DNA of 64,000 nucleotides. Origin: a bacterium (GTDB lineage Bacteria > Bacillota > Bacilli > Lactobacillales > Streptococcaceae). The notes below the pieces were generated by a model. The model saw only the letters and a list, made by a program, of their open reading frames with translations. It did no database searches and had not been told where the DNA came from. Below are positions 29,555 to 39,033 of this stretch, one piece after another (position 1 is the first letter of the stretch; each line of letters opens with the position of its first letter). Location: positions 1-64,000 of the forward strand of contig CAJNCG010000003.1 in assembly GCA_905221205.1 (NCBI GenBank), read 5' to 3'. A program made the position numbers and the translations under genes.

Positions 29555-30889
29555 TTAAAAAATATCGAAAAGCAGCTTGATATTGAGAACGGTTAAAATA
29601 AGTGCAACTGTGTAACCTAGGATTGTGTTCCACTTTGCATTAGTAAATTCTCCCATTAGTGACTTCTTAGAGGTCAGATAGATCAAAGGAAAGATTGAAA
29701 ACGGAAGAGCGATTGACAGAAAGACCTGTGAATAGACCAATAACTGATCCAAGGTTTTTTCTTGATGTCCAAACAAGACGGCGACTATGATCACAGGTAG
29801 CAAGGCAAAAATACGTGTACCGATACGGATAATCCACTGAGGTAACTTCAGATGCAAGAAACCTTCCATGACAATCTGTCCTGTCAAGGTACCTGTAATG
29901 GTCGAATTTTGTCCACTTGCTAAGAGAGCTAAAGAAAACAAAGTTGACAAAGTCGAACTAGCTATCGCTCCTGCTATTGTCGAATCCTGTAAAGCATTGT
30001 ACATTTGGGAGAATGCCGAAATTTCAGATGCATGGCCAAAAAAGAGGGAGGCACCTAAAATAAGCAACAAGGAATTGACAATAAAGGCTAAGGATAACTG
30101 AAGATTTGAATCCCAGGTCATAAAGCGCACTGCTTTTCGGACGTCCTTCTTATCTTTGTGGTTGATTTTCCTTGTTTGCGATAAGGATGAATGAAGATAG
30201 AGATTATGGGGCATGACTGTCGCTCCTACAATCCCTAAAGCCAAGGTCAGTTGACTCTCATGTCCCGGAAGAGGACTTTCAAATAAAGTCGAAGTCGGTA
30301 AATAACCACCAAAGATACCCTGAATACTTGGACTGGATAAAGCTACCAGATAAGAAAAAATACCTAATATGGTTAAGATAAGGGTCGTAACAATAGCTTC
30401 AATCTTCTTGAAGCCAAATTTCATCAACAAAAGTAAAAGAAATACATCTAAAACGGTTAGGAGGATAGCAACCATAATCGGTATTTTAAACAAAAGATTT
30501 AAGGCAATCCCTGAACCTAAAACTTCAGCCAGGTCTGTCGCCATTAAAGCTAATTCTAAAATCACCCACAGACTATAGCGAAGCCACTTGGGAGCATGAT
30601 GAGCTGTTGCCTGCGCTAGATCCATCCTAGTCACAATACCGAGCTTTCCAGCCATCTGTTGTAGCTGCATGGCAATGATAGATGAAATCAAAATAACAAA
30701 TAAGAGACTATACTTGTAAGAAGCGCCACCAACTACACTGGTAATCCAGTTCCCAGGATCCATATAACCAACTGCTACAAGAGCTCCAGGTCCTAAGAAT
30801 GCTTTTAGATTCTGCCAAAAATGATTGTTATTGGGAGTTTCAATAGATTGGTTGATCTCAGAAAGAGAGACCTTTTTGTAAGAAGACAT
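29555..30889 (-). CDS. mntH: Nramp-type Mn/Fe transporter MntH
   Basis: 444 residues, 11 predicted transmembrane segments. Proton-coupled divalent metal importer. Metal-site motifs are GYMDPGNW (TM1) and ATVMPHNLYLHS (TM6). It is the convergent neighbour of licD2 and monocistronic. The promoter carries a 7-1-7 inverted repeat like Fur-family boxes, which fits metal or peroxide control. Confidence 0.95.
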   Translation of the reverse strand: MSSYKKVSLSEINQSIETPNNNHFWQNLKAFLGPGALVAVGYMDPGNWITSVVGGASYKYSLLFVILISSIIAMQLQQMAGKLGIVTRMDLAQATAHHAPKWLRYSLWVILELALMATDLAEVLGSGIALNLLFKIPIMVAILLTVLDVFLLLLLMKFGFKKIEAIVTTLILTILGIFSYLVALSSPSIQGIFGGYLPTSTLFESPLPGHESQLTLALGIVGATVMPHNLYLHSSLSQTRKINHKDKKDVRKAVRFMTWDSNLQLSLAFIVNSLLLILGASLFFGHASEISAFSQMYNALQDSTIAGAIASSTLSTLFSLALLASGQNSTITGTLTGQIVMEGFLHLKLPQWIIRIGTRIFALLPVIIVAVLFGHQEKTLDQLLVYSQVFLSIALPFSIFPLIYLTSKKSLMGEFTNAKWNTILGYTVALILTVLNIKLLFDIF

Positions 30890-30980
30890 CGGAATTTTAC
30901 ACTTTCTAATCTGTCTTTACTTTTTTAATGGATTTTTTGAAAATATAATGAAAATAGTTTCTCATTTCCAATTCATCCTT

Positions 30981-31008
30981 ATTATATCACATTTTAGAAT
31001 GATTCTTA
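30981..31008 (-). promoter_or_regulatory. mntH promoter with Fur/PerR-like palindrome
   Basis: -10 TATAAT (30981-30986, minus strand) and, 7 nt upstream of it, TAAGAATCATTCTAA (30994-31008). The 15-mer matches the PerR-type 7-1-7 consensus TTATAATNATTATAA at 11 of 14 positions, and contains a perfect AGAATGATTCT palindrome at 30996-31006. Bound protein would cover the -35. Confidence 0.55.
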
Positions 31009-31049
31009 AGGAAAGCATGATAGTTGAAATAAGCAACATCAGTATTGTA

Positions 31050-31077
31050 AAAGCCAGCGATTTATGACGCTGGCTTT
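31050..31077. terminator. carB terminator
   Basis: Perfect 10-bp stem aaagccagcg / cgctggcttt with loop atttatga. The minus strand has a short TTTT tail, suiting termination of the pyr-car transcript 24 nt after carB. Confidence 0.85.
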
Positions 31078-31101
31078 AAAACTGTGAAAATTTTTTCTCA
31101 A

Positions 31102-34100
31102 CTAGATCGCTTCTGTGACAAAGCTACGGCTTTCAAGTACCTTAAGCATGGCATTAGCTGTATCTAGGGCTGTAAAGAGGGGGACACCATGTTCAATGGC
31201 TGAACGGCGGATTTGCTCACCATCTTCGTCAGCAGTTCGTTTGGTTCCCACTGTGTTAATGATAGCTTGGATTCTTCCTTTGCGAACAAAGCTTGGGATA
31301 TCCTGATCGTCATCACCAATCTTACCAACAGGTTGGGCTTGTAATCCATGACTAGCAAAGAAGGCTGCTGTCCCTTCTGTCGCGAGGATACCGTAACCAA
31401 TATTTTGGAAACGACGAGCCAAGTCTAAGGCTTCTTCTTTAGCATCATCAGCGATGGTAAAGACAACATTTCCAAAGGTTGGCAAGTGAAGGTAAGAAGC
31501 TTCAAAGGCCTTATAGAGAGCTTTTTCTAGAGTCGTATCAGAGCCCATAACTTCCCCTGTTGACTTCATTTCAGGACCGAGCAAGCTGTCTACCTTAGCT
31601 AGTTTCGTAAAGGAGAAGACAGGCGCCTTGATATGAACACGAGTGCTTTCTGGATAAAGTCCATCTTGGTAGCCAAGTTCTTCAAGACTCTGCCCAAGAA
31701 TGAGCTTAGTCGCTACCTGAGCCATAGGAATATTGGTTACCTTAGAAAGGAATGGAACCGTACGGCTAGCACGTGGATTGACCTCAATAACGTAGACTTT
31801 TTCATCTTTGATGACAAACTGGATGTTCATCATTCCGAGACAGTTAAGGCCGATTGCTAGGCGTTTGGTGTAATCTGCGATGGTTTCCTGAACCTTTTGC
31901 GACAAGGTTTGTGGTGGGTACACGGCCATCGAGTCACCTGAGTGGACACCGGCACGTTCGATATGCTCCATGATACCAGGGATGAGGACATTTTCTCCGT
32001 CTGAAATAGCATCAACTTCACACTCTTGCCCAACGATGTAAGAGTCGACAAGAACTGGGTGGTCTGGACTAGCCTTAACAGCGGTACGCATGTAAGAGCG
32101 AAGGTCTTCTTCGTTTTCAACGATTTCCATGGCACGTCCACCAAGTACATAAGATGGGCGGACAAGAACTGGGAAGCCAATCTTGCGGGCTGCAAGAACT
32201 GCTTCTTCTTCATTGGTAGCCGTTTGTCCTGGTGGCTGTGGAATATCCAAGTCTTTTAGGGCTTGCTCAAAGAGGTCACGGTCTTCAGCTCGGTCTAGGT
32301 CAGCAACCTGTGTCCCAAGGATGGTCACACCTGCTTTTGCCAATGGCTCCGCAAGGTTAATGGCTGTTTGACCACCGAACTGAACGATTACCCCTTTTGG
32401 TTGCTCTAAGTCGATAACATTCATAACGTCTTCGAATGTCAATGGTTCAAAGTAGAGCTTGTCAGACACAGAGAAGTCTGTTGAAACAGTCTCTGGGTTT
32501 GAGTTCATGATAATAGCTTCGTAGCCAGCAGCCTGGATAGCCTTAACCGAGTGAACGGTTGCGTAGTCAAACTCAACCCCTTGACCGATACGGATTGGAC
32601 CAGAACCTAGGACTAGTACAGATTCCTTATCAGACTTAATAGATTCATTTTCCCAACCATAGGTTGAATAGAAGTATGGTGTTTCAGAGTCAAATTCTGC
32701 CGCACAGGTATCAACCATCTTGTAGACTGGGACAATCTTGTTTTCCAAACGAAGTTGACGAACTTGGTCTGCAGTCGTTTCCCAAAGTTCTGCAATCTTA
32801 CGGTCTGAGAAACCATTGAGTTTGGCAGTTTTCAAAACTTCTAGATCTTGTGGATGGGCACCTAATTCTTGCTCAATTTCAAAGATATGCAAGAGTTTAT
32901 CCAGATAAAAGATATCGATTTTTGTCAGCTCAGCGATTTCCTCTGGTGTATAACCACGGCGAATGGCTTCTGACACATAGAAGAGACGGTCATCTTGGGC
33001 TTTCACAACCTTTTCAATCAAAGCATCATCAGAAACTGCTGCAAGTTCTGGCATTTCATTGTGGTGAACGCCAATTTCAAGTGAGCGACAAGCTTTAAGA
33101 AGTGACTCTTCGATGTTACGACCGATAGCCATGACTTCTCCAGTCGCCTTCATTTGGGTACCTAGACGACGTTCACCCTTTTCAAACTTATCAAATGGGA
33201 AACGTGGAATCTTGGCAACGACGTAGTCAAGAGCTGGCTCAAACATGGCATAGGTTGAACCTGTAACTGGGTTAATAACCTCATCCAAGGTCAAACCGAC
33301 GGCAATCTTAGCAGCCAATTTGGCAATCGGATAACCTGTCGCCTTAGACGCAAGGGCTGAAGAACGCGATACACGAGGGTTTACTTCAATGACATAGTAC
33401 TTGAAACTGTGTGGATCAAGTGCCAACTGAACATTACATCCACCTTCAATTTTGAGAGCGCGGATAATACTCAAGCTCGCATCACGAAGCATTTGGTTTT
33501 CATAGTCTGACATGGTTTGCGCAGGAGCAAATACAATGGAATCCCCTGTGTGAATCCCAACTGGGTCAAAGTTTTCCATGTTACAAACAACCAAGGCATT
33601 GTCAGCTGAGTCACGCATAACTTCGTATTCGATTTCCTTGAAACCTGCAATCGAACGCTCAATCAAACATTGGGTAACAGGTGACAATTTCAACCCATTT
33701 TCAGCAATTTCACGCAATTCTTCCTCATTGGCACACATACCACCACCAGTACCACCAAGAGTAAAGGCTGGACGAACGATGACTGGGTAGCCAATTGTCG
33801 CAGCAAAGGTAACTGCTTCTTCAACCGTATTTACGATTTCTGATTCTGGAATTGGTTGATTCAGCTCTTCCATCAATTGTTTAAAGAGGTCACGGTCCTC
33901 CGCTTGGTCAATGGCAGATAATTTAGTCCCCAGAAGTTCAACACCAAGCTCATCAAGGATACCATTTTTAGATAATTCCATGGCCATATTGAGACCTGTC
34001 TGACCACCGAGTGTTGGTAGCAAGGCATCTGGACGTTCCTTACGGAGAATACGCGTCACAAACTCAAGCGTAATCGGTTCGATGTAGACCTTGTCCGCAA

Positions 34101-34278
34101 TTTCCTTATCCGTCATGATGGTTGCAGGGTTTGAGTTCACCAAGACAACCTCATAACCTTCCTCTTTCAATGACAAGCAAGCCTGGGTCCCAGCGTAGTC
34201 AAACTCAGCAGCCTGACCAATAATAATCGGACCAGAACCAATCACCATAATTTTTTGAATATCAGTACGTTTAGGCAT
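31102..34278 (-). CDS. carB: Carbamoyl phosphate synthase large subunit
   Basis: 1058 residues. Makes carbamoyl phosphate from bicarbonate, ammonia and two ATP for pyrimidines and arginine. Two homologous ATP-grasp halves are present: [16 protein letters not shown] start in [19 protein letters not shown] and its repeat [19 protein letters not shown] near residue 557. A C-terminal MGS-like allosteric domain covers the last ~130 residues. The ammonia-supplying subunit carA is unusually far upstream (about 200 nt). Confidence 0.98.
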   Translation of the reverse strand: MPKRTDIQKIMVIGSGPIIIGQAAEFDYAGTQACLSLKEEGYEVVLVNSNPATIMTDKEIADKVYIEPITLEFVTRILRKERPDALLPTLGGQTGLNMAMELSKNGILDELGVELLGTKLSAIDQAEDRDLFKQLMEELNQPIPESEIVNTVEEAVTFAATIGYPVIVRPAFTLGGTGGGMCANEEELREIAENGLKLSPVTQCLIERSIAGFKEIEYEVMRDSADNALVVCNMENFDPVGIHTGDSIVFAPAQTMSDYENQMLRDASLSIIRALKIEGGCNVQLALDPHSFKYYVIEVNPRVSRSSALASKATGYPIAKLAAKIAVGLTLDEVINPVTGSTYAMFEPALDYVVAKIPRFPFDKFEKGERRLGTQMKATGEVMAIGRNIEESLLKACRSLEIGVHHNEMPELAAVSDDALIEKVVKAQDDRLFYVSEAIRRGYTPEEIAELTKIDIFYLDKLLHIFEIEQELGAHPQDLEVLKTAKLNGFSDRKIAELWETTADQVRQLRLENKIVPVYKMVDTCAAEFDSETPYFYSTYGWENESIKSDKESVLVLGSGPIRIGQGVEFDYATVHSVKAIQAAGYEAIIMNSNPETVSTDFSVSDKLYFEPLTFEDVMNVIDLEQPKGVIVQFGGQTAINLAEPLAKAGVTILGTQVADLDRAEDRDLFEQALKDLDIPQPPGQTATNEEEAVLAARKIGFPVLVRPSYVLGGRAMEIVENEEDLRSYMRTAVKASPDHPVLVDSYIVGQECEVDAISDGENVLIPGIMEHIERAGVHSGDSMAVYPPQTLSQKVQETIADYTKRLAIGLNCLGMMNIQFVIKDEKVYVIEVNPRASRTVPFLSKVTNIPMAQVATKLILGQSLEELGYQDGLYPESTRVHIKAPVFSFTKLAKVDSLLGPEMKSTGEVMGSDTTLEKALYKAFEASYLHLPTFGNVVFTIADDAKEEALDLARRFQNIGYGILATEGTAAFFASHGLQAQPVGKIGDDDQDIPSFVRKGRIQAIINTVGTKRTADEDGEQIRRSAIEHGVPLFTALDTANAMLKVLESRSFVTEAI

Positions 34279-34289
34279 AGTTTATGATA

Positions 34290-34399
34290 CAAAGCCCGTA
34301 AAGAACACAGTGAAAATAGGAAACTCGGTGCAGACGCCTTTAGCGTCAAGACGATGTTTATCTTTTTCACACAGTTCTTAGGGCGTGTTCACTTCCGCG
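34290..34399. repeat. MITE-like imperfect inverted repeat between carA and carB
   Basis: The left arm (caaagcccgtaaagaacaca gtgaaaa) and the right arm (tttttcacacagttcttagg gcgtg) are complementary over about 25 nt with mismatches. Inside is a perfect GACGC-CTTTA-GCGTC hairpin. The size (~105 bp) and form resemble the RUP/SPRITE-class repeats of pneumococcus, but I could not fix which family it is. Confidence 0.65.
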
Positions 34400-34478
34400 A
34401 ACAATGTATCTTCTCCTTTCTATTCGTCGCCTCACAGAGCGACATTAAATAAATTCTCCGACGAGTTTTTACTCGTTC

Positions 34479-35558
34479 TTAGTTTGATTGTTTAAAAGCT
34501 TCCATCATCTCGATAAACTCGTCAAATAGGTAGCTTGCATCGTGTGGACCAGGAGCTGCATCTGGATGGTATTGAACAGAGAAAGCAGGTTGGTATCTGT
34601 GGCGAACTCCTTCAACTGACTTGTCATTGATTTCTTCATGGGTAATGATCAAGTGCTCTGGCAAATCCTCACGGCTGACTGCATAACCGTGGTTCTGGCT
34701 AGTAAAGTCTACACGGCCTGTAGCAATCTCACGTACTGCATGGTTAAATCCACGGTGTCCAAATTTCATCTTGTAAGTCTTAGCTCCGTTTGCCATAGCA
34801 AAGAGTTGGTGTCCCATACAAATACCAAAGATTGGAATTTTCCCTTGCACACCGCGAATCATGTCCAGTGCTTGGGGAACATCTTCTGGATTTCCCGGTC
34901 CATTTGACAACATAACCCCATCAGGATTAAGGTGAAGAATTTCTTCCGCCGTTGTCGAATAAGGAACAACCGTCACGTTACAGTTGCGCTTAGAAAGTTC
35001 ACGTAGAATTGAGTGCTTGAGACCAAAGTCCACTAGCACCACACTCAAACCAACTCCTGGAGCTGGATAGGAAGTTTTAGTAGAAACCTGCTTGATATTG
35101 TCTGTCGGCAAAACTGTTGCTTGAAGCTGGTCCGTCACATGGTCCATACTGTCTCCAACATGGGTCAAAGTTGCACGCATAGTACCATGCTTACGGATAA
35201 TCTTAGTAAGTGCACGTGTATCAATTCCTGAAATACCTGGAATTTTCTTGGCTTTCAAAAATTCATCCAAAGTCATTTGGTTGCGCCAGTTACTAGCTCT
35301 ACGTGCTTCTTCGAAAACGACCACTCCCTTACAAGTTGGAATAATGGATTCGTAGTCATCACGGTTAATTCCATAATTTCCTACCAAAGGATAAGTAAAG
35401 GTCAAGATTTGTCCATTATAAGACTGGTCTGTAATGGATTCTTGGTAGCCTGTCATCCCTGTATTAAAGACGATTTCGCCTGTTACATCAATATCTGCTC
35501 CGAAGGCCTTGCCTTCAAAAACTGTGCCATCTTCTAATACTAGAAGTCTTTTTGTCAT
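34479..35558 (-). CDS. carA: Carbamoyl phosphate synthase small subunit
   Basis: 359 residues. It hydrolyses glutamine and channels ammonia to CarB. Class I amidotransferase domain in the C-terminal half with nucleophile Cys in [12 protein letters not shown] and the catalytic His in [14 protein letters not shown]. The N-terminal domain begins [16 protein letters not shown]. It is 49 nt downstream of pyrB. The gap holds a GACGC / GCGTC hairpin. Confidence 0.98.
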   Translation of the reverse strand: MTKRLLVLEDGTVFEGKAFGADIDVTGEIVFNTGMTGYQESITDQSYNGQILTFTYPLVGNYGINRDDYESIIPTCKGVVVFEEARRASNWRNQMTLDEFLKAKKIPGISGIDTRALTKIIRKHGTMRATLTHVGDSMDHVTDQLQATVLPTDNIKQVSTKTSYPAPGVGLSVVLVDFGLKHSILRELSKRNCNVTVVPYSTTAEEILHLNPDGVMLSNGPGNPEDVPQALDMIRGVQGKIPIFGICMGHQLFAMANGAKTYKMKFGHRGFNHAVREIATGRVDFTSQNHGYAVSREDLPEHLIITHEEINDKSVEGVRHRYQPAFSVQYHPDAAPGPHDASYLFDEFIEMMEAFKQSN

Positions 35559-35607
35559 ATTCTCACCTCTCGTGGACGCTCACTGGCGTCTTTTAACGTC
35601 TTGTGTT

Positions 35608-36531
35608 TTAGTTGGCGTTTCTACTCGCCAGTACGGATTCTAAGATTGCCATTCGAACAAAGACACCATTAGTCATTTGTTGGACAATCCGTGATTTTGG
35701 TGCTTCAACCAAGTGATCTGCGATTTCTACATCACGATTGACTGGAGCTGGGTGCATAAGGATTGCTGTTTCTTTCAAGCGATCGTAACGTTCTTGAGTC
35801 AAGCCATGTTGCGCATGGTAGTCTTCTTTTGAAAAGACTGCTCCACTATCATGACGTTCATGTTGCACACGGAGAAACATCATGACATCCACCTGATCAA
35901 TGATTTCATCAATGGTTACAAACTGTCCATAGTCTGCAAACTCTTGACTTCTCCATTCCTCAGGTCCAGCAAAGAACAGTTCAGCACCCAAGCGTTTCAA
36001 AATCTGCATATTGGATTTGGCAACGCGTGAGTGGTCCAAGTCACCTGCAATAGCAACCTTGAGACCCTCAAAGTGACCAAATTCCTCATAAATAGTCATC
36101 AAATCAAGCAAGCTCTGGCTAGGATGTTGTCCCGAACCATCTCCACCATTGATAATGGAAGTCGTAATCGTCGGACTTGCAATCAATTCTCTGTAGTAGT
36201 CGACCTCTGGGTGGCGAATCACACAGACGTCAACTCCTAGAGCAGATAAAGTCAAGATGGTATCATAAAGGGTTTCACCCTTATTGACCGAACTGGTCTT
36301 CACATCAAAGTCAAGTCGCTCCAATCCCAGTTTAATCTCTGCCACTTCAAAGGACTTATGCGTCCGTGTAGAATCTTCAAAGAAAAGATTGGAGACAATC
36401 GGATGGTCCTCATAGGGAAGCTGGGCTCCGTTTTTAAACTCAATTCCTCGCTTAATCAATTTCATCACTTGATCAACAGTGAGGTCTTCCATGGACACCA
36501 CATGGTTCAATGCTTGTTGATTTTCTGACAT
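35608..36531 (-). CDS. pyrB: Aspartate carbamoyltransferase catalytic subunit
   Basis: 307 residues. Condenses carbamoyl phosphate with aspartate. The carbamoyl phosphate loop [12 protein letters not shown] is at ~52-63, with [18 protein letters not shown] and [11 protein letters not shown] further on. No regulatory pyrI follows, as expected in Firmicutes. It lies 18 nt after pyrR. Confidence 0.98.
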   Translation of the reverse strand: MSENQQALNHVVSMEDLTVDQVMKLIKRGIEFKNGAQLPYEDHPIVSNLFFEDSTRTHKSFEVAEIKLGLERLDFDVKTSSVNKGETLYDTILTLSALGVDVCVIRHPEVDYYRELIASPTITTSIINGGDGSGQHPSQSLLDLMTIYEEFGHFEGLKVAIAGDLDHSRVAKSNMQILKRLGAELFFAGPEEWRSQEFADYGQFVTIDEIIDQVDVMMFLRVQHERHDSGAVFSKEDYHAQHGLTQERYDRLKETAILMHPAPVNRDVEIADHLVEAPKSRIVQQMTNGVFVRMAILESVLASRNAN

Positions 36532-36549
36532 GGCTACTCCTTTAGCTTT

Positions 36550-37205
<656 letters not shown>

Positions 37206-37229
37206 TAAAGGAATATTTAGTTATCAATT

Positions 37230-37258
37230 ACTATAGCACAAAGCAAGCCTAAAATCAA
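37230..37258 (-). promoter_or_regulatory. pyr operon promoter
   Basis: -35 TTGATT (37253-37258), 17-nt spacer, -10 TATAGT (37230-37235) on the minus strand, just ahead of the PyrR leader. Confidence 0.8.
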
Positions 37259-37281
37259 GCAAAAACTTTTGATACCCCATC

Positions 37282-37911
37282 TTATAAATTGCTAAAATCA
37301 TATAATTGTGGATACTGGTCACACTCCGGATTTTTAGGATGACAAATGGCTCGTCCAAAATAAATCATGGCCTGATGGGCTGCCAACCACCGCTCCGGTG
37401 GCAAGATATCCATGACCCGCTTTTCCACCTCAAGCGGTGTCGCTGATTTTTTGACGATATCGTGGTGTTTGCAAATACGCTCCACATGAGTATCCACTGC
37501 AAAGGCTGGAATCCCAAATCCTACACTCATGACAACATTGGCTGTCTTGCGACCAACTCCTGCTAGACTTTCTAATTCCTCTCGAGTCTGAGGCACTTGA
37601 CCGTCAAAATCGTCTAATAGTTGTTGAGCACATTTTTTTAGGAATTTAGCCTTATTCCGATACAGTCCCAAGCGAGAAATGTGTGAGGCAATCTCACTCT
37701 CTGTCGCTACAGACATGGCTTGAGGCGTTGGAAAGGCAGCAAAAAGGCCTGGCGTAGCCTTATTTACCGCTGCATCTGTCGTCTGGGCTGATAACATGAC
37801 CGCAACCAAGAGTTCAAAATGATTGGTGAAATCAAGACTGGGCTTGGCATCCGGGAAAAGAGCAATGATTTCTTCTAGCACTTTCCGTGCACGTTTTTTT
37901 GACAAGACCAT
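37282..37911 (-). CDS. nth: Endonuclease III (DNA glycosylase/AP lyase)
   Basis: 209 residues. Removes oxidised pyrimidines. HhH motif LAGVGRKTANVV with catalytic Lys122 and Asp140 (AVDTHVERI) is intact. The C-terminal 4Fe-4S motif C-X6-C-X2-C-X5-C is incomplete: Cys190 and Cys197 are present, but the third and fourth positions are Tyr200 and Phe206. The cluster is therefore probably absent. It overlaps the DUF177 gene by TAATG. Confidence 0.95.
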   Translation of the reverse strand: MVLSKKRARKVLEEIIALFPDAKPSLDFTNHFELLVAVMLSAQTTDAAVNKATPGLFAAFPTPQAMSVATESEIASHISRLGLYRNKAKFLKKCAQQLLDDFDGQVPQTREELESLAGVGRKTANVVMSVGFGIPAFAVDTHVERICKHHDIVKKSATPLEVEKRVMDILPPERWLAAHQAMIYFGRAICHPKNPECDQYPQLYDFSNL

Positions 37912-38453
37912 TATTCGTCTCCATCAAATAGTCCTTGTAAGCCAGCAAAAGGACTGTTTTCTTCTTTCTTAACTGCCTGTTGGGCTTGGTATTCTTCCTC
38001 TGTCATGATTTGCCAGTCATTTCCCGACACAAAACCTTGACCCGCCTCTTCTTCAGCTGTCAAGACCTTAATAGGAATGTTGAGCAGGATATTGTCTGAT
38101 ACGCTCTCAGCAAGGTCAAGTTCTCCATTTTCGATAGGCAAGACCAAATCATCATCTAGAACTTCTTGATCTAGCTGGTTGGTTGCGCCTTCCATGAAAA
38201 CTTCTGTGACTGGATAAGATTCAGCTAACTCAACTGGCTCCATACTACGACTTGAAGCAATGACAATAGTGTAGGATAACTGATAATCTAAGAAATACAT
38301 ACGGTCTTCATACTGTACTTTCCCAACTGCAAGGATATCTTTCACATCTAAAATTTCTTGATTGCGTGCACGCAAGTCTGCAGCTAGGTCTAAACTTTGT
38401 TCAAAATGCAAGCCTTCAGACTGCTTACGAATCTCTTGAATATTTAATTTCAT
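37911..38453 (-). CDS. YceD/DUF177 family protein
   Basis: 180 residues. Family members (YceD) are implicated in 23S rRNA accumulation and are usually next to rpmF; here the neighbour is nth, with a TAATG overlap. The acidic central part (DDDLVLPIENGELDLAESV) and the C-terminal basic-then-acidic tail (about residues 150-180) fit the family. The role is inferred from homology only. Confidence 0.85.
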   Translation of the reverse strand: MKLNIQEIRKQSEGLHFEQSLDLAADLRARNQEILDVKDILAVGKVQYEDRMYFLDYQLSYTIVIASSRSMEPVELAESYPVTEVFMEGATNQLDQEVLDDDLVLPIENGELDLAESVSDNILLNIPIKVLTAEEEAGQGFVSGNDWQIMTEEEYQAQQAVKKEENSPFAGLQGLFDGDE

Positions 38454-38549
38454 ACTTCCTCCATAAAGATTTACTCTCTTGATTATACCATGAAAAGACT
38501 ACAAATCAGCCCACCAAACTTTGTAATTAGAATTGAATTTTTTAATATG

Positions 38550-38578
38550 TTTATCACTATATTTTTTGGTACTATACT
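38550..38578 (+). promoter_or_regulatory. Putative promoter of the ABC-F leader
   Basis: TTTATC (38550-38555), 17-nt spacer, TATACT (38573-38578), about 38 nt before a short ORF with a strong ribosome site. The -35 is weak. Confidence 0.5.
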
Positions 38579-38615
38579 ATAGGCAAGGATACATGATAGC
38601 AAGGAGGATGCTCAT

Positions 38616-38711
38616 ATGGAAGACAAAGAGTTCATTACTAATGATTACCACTCGGATTTTAGAACTTGGAATTTCCAGTTTTCTGTTGACAAAATTTCCT
38701 TAAAGGTATAG
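38616..38711 (+). CDS. 31-residue ORF in the ABC-F leader
   Basis: ATG at 38616 preceded by AAGGAGG 6 nt upstream, encoding a 31-residue acidic and aromatic peptide (starts MEDKEFITND, ends SVDKISLKV). No signal peptide, Gly-Gly leader or family match is visible. It is followed at 38747 by a minimal ORF (Met-Asn-Asn-stop) that also has a GGAGGTAAGGGAG site. The two could be regulatory leader ORFs for the downstream ABC-F gene, or a relic of a larger gene; expression is unproven. Confidence 0.5.
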   Translation: MEDKEFITNDYHSDFRTWNFQFSVDKISLKV

Positions 38712-38767
38712 GATAAGGGTACAAATACTCGGAGGTAAGGGAGACATGAACAACTAAGTCTATCAAA

Positions 38768-38843
38768 TAAAGAACCTTTATTTAGTAGATCTTGTTTTTG
38801 TCTCTTTTTGTGTGCTCTTTTCATACTAGATTTTCTAGTATCT
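38768..38843 (+). promoter_or_regulatory. Tandem hairpins in the ABC-F leader
   Basis: Two perfect inverted repeats follow the short ORFs: AAATAAAG-AAC-CTTTATTT (about 38767-38785, followed by a T-rich tract) and ATACTAGA-TTT-TCTAGTAT (38823-38841). The first can act as a terminator. The second resembles an operator or a stem. Confidence 0.5.
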
Positions 38844-38848
38844 TATCC

Positions 38849-38936
38849 TCATTGAAAATCAAAAAACTAGAAAGCTAACCATCTGCTCCTCTTGAGTTGG
38901 ATTAGGCAATCCTAAGCTAGTTTGACGAGCTTTTCA
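38849..38936 (+). repeat. Possible degenerate boxA-like fragment
   Basis: cctcattgaaaatcaaaaaa ctagaaagctaacc resembles the start of BOX element boxA (ctcaatgaaaatcaaa...ctaggaagctagcc), but no boxB or boxC follows. If real it is a truncated copy. Confidence 0.4.
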
Positions 38937-38954
38937 ACGGGGATAATAGAGTTT

Positions 38955-39012
38955 TCAATAGTGACTTTTGGCTCTACTAGGTAAAGTAGAGCTTTTTGTT
39001 ATGCACTATTGA
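38955..39012 (+). promoter_or_regulatory. Nested hairpin/terminator directly before the ABC-F gene
   Basis: Outer arms TCAATAGTG (38955-38963) and CACTATTGA (39004-39012) enclose an inner stem GCTCTACT / AGTAGAGC (38971-38978, 38985-38992) followed by TTTTTG. The inner hairpin plus T-run is a factor-independent terminator only about 40 nt before the ABC-F start. It may be conditional. Confidence 0.7.
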
Positions 39013-39033
39013 CATTCTAGAAAGGGCAACAAT

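Noticed and set aside
38747..38758. Met-Asn-Asn-stop ORF as a gene
   Set aside because: Too short to annotate alone; noted as part of the ABC-F leader because of its strong ribosome site.
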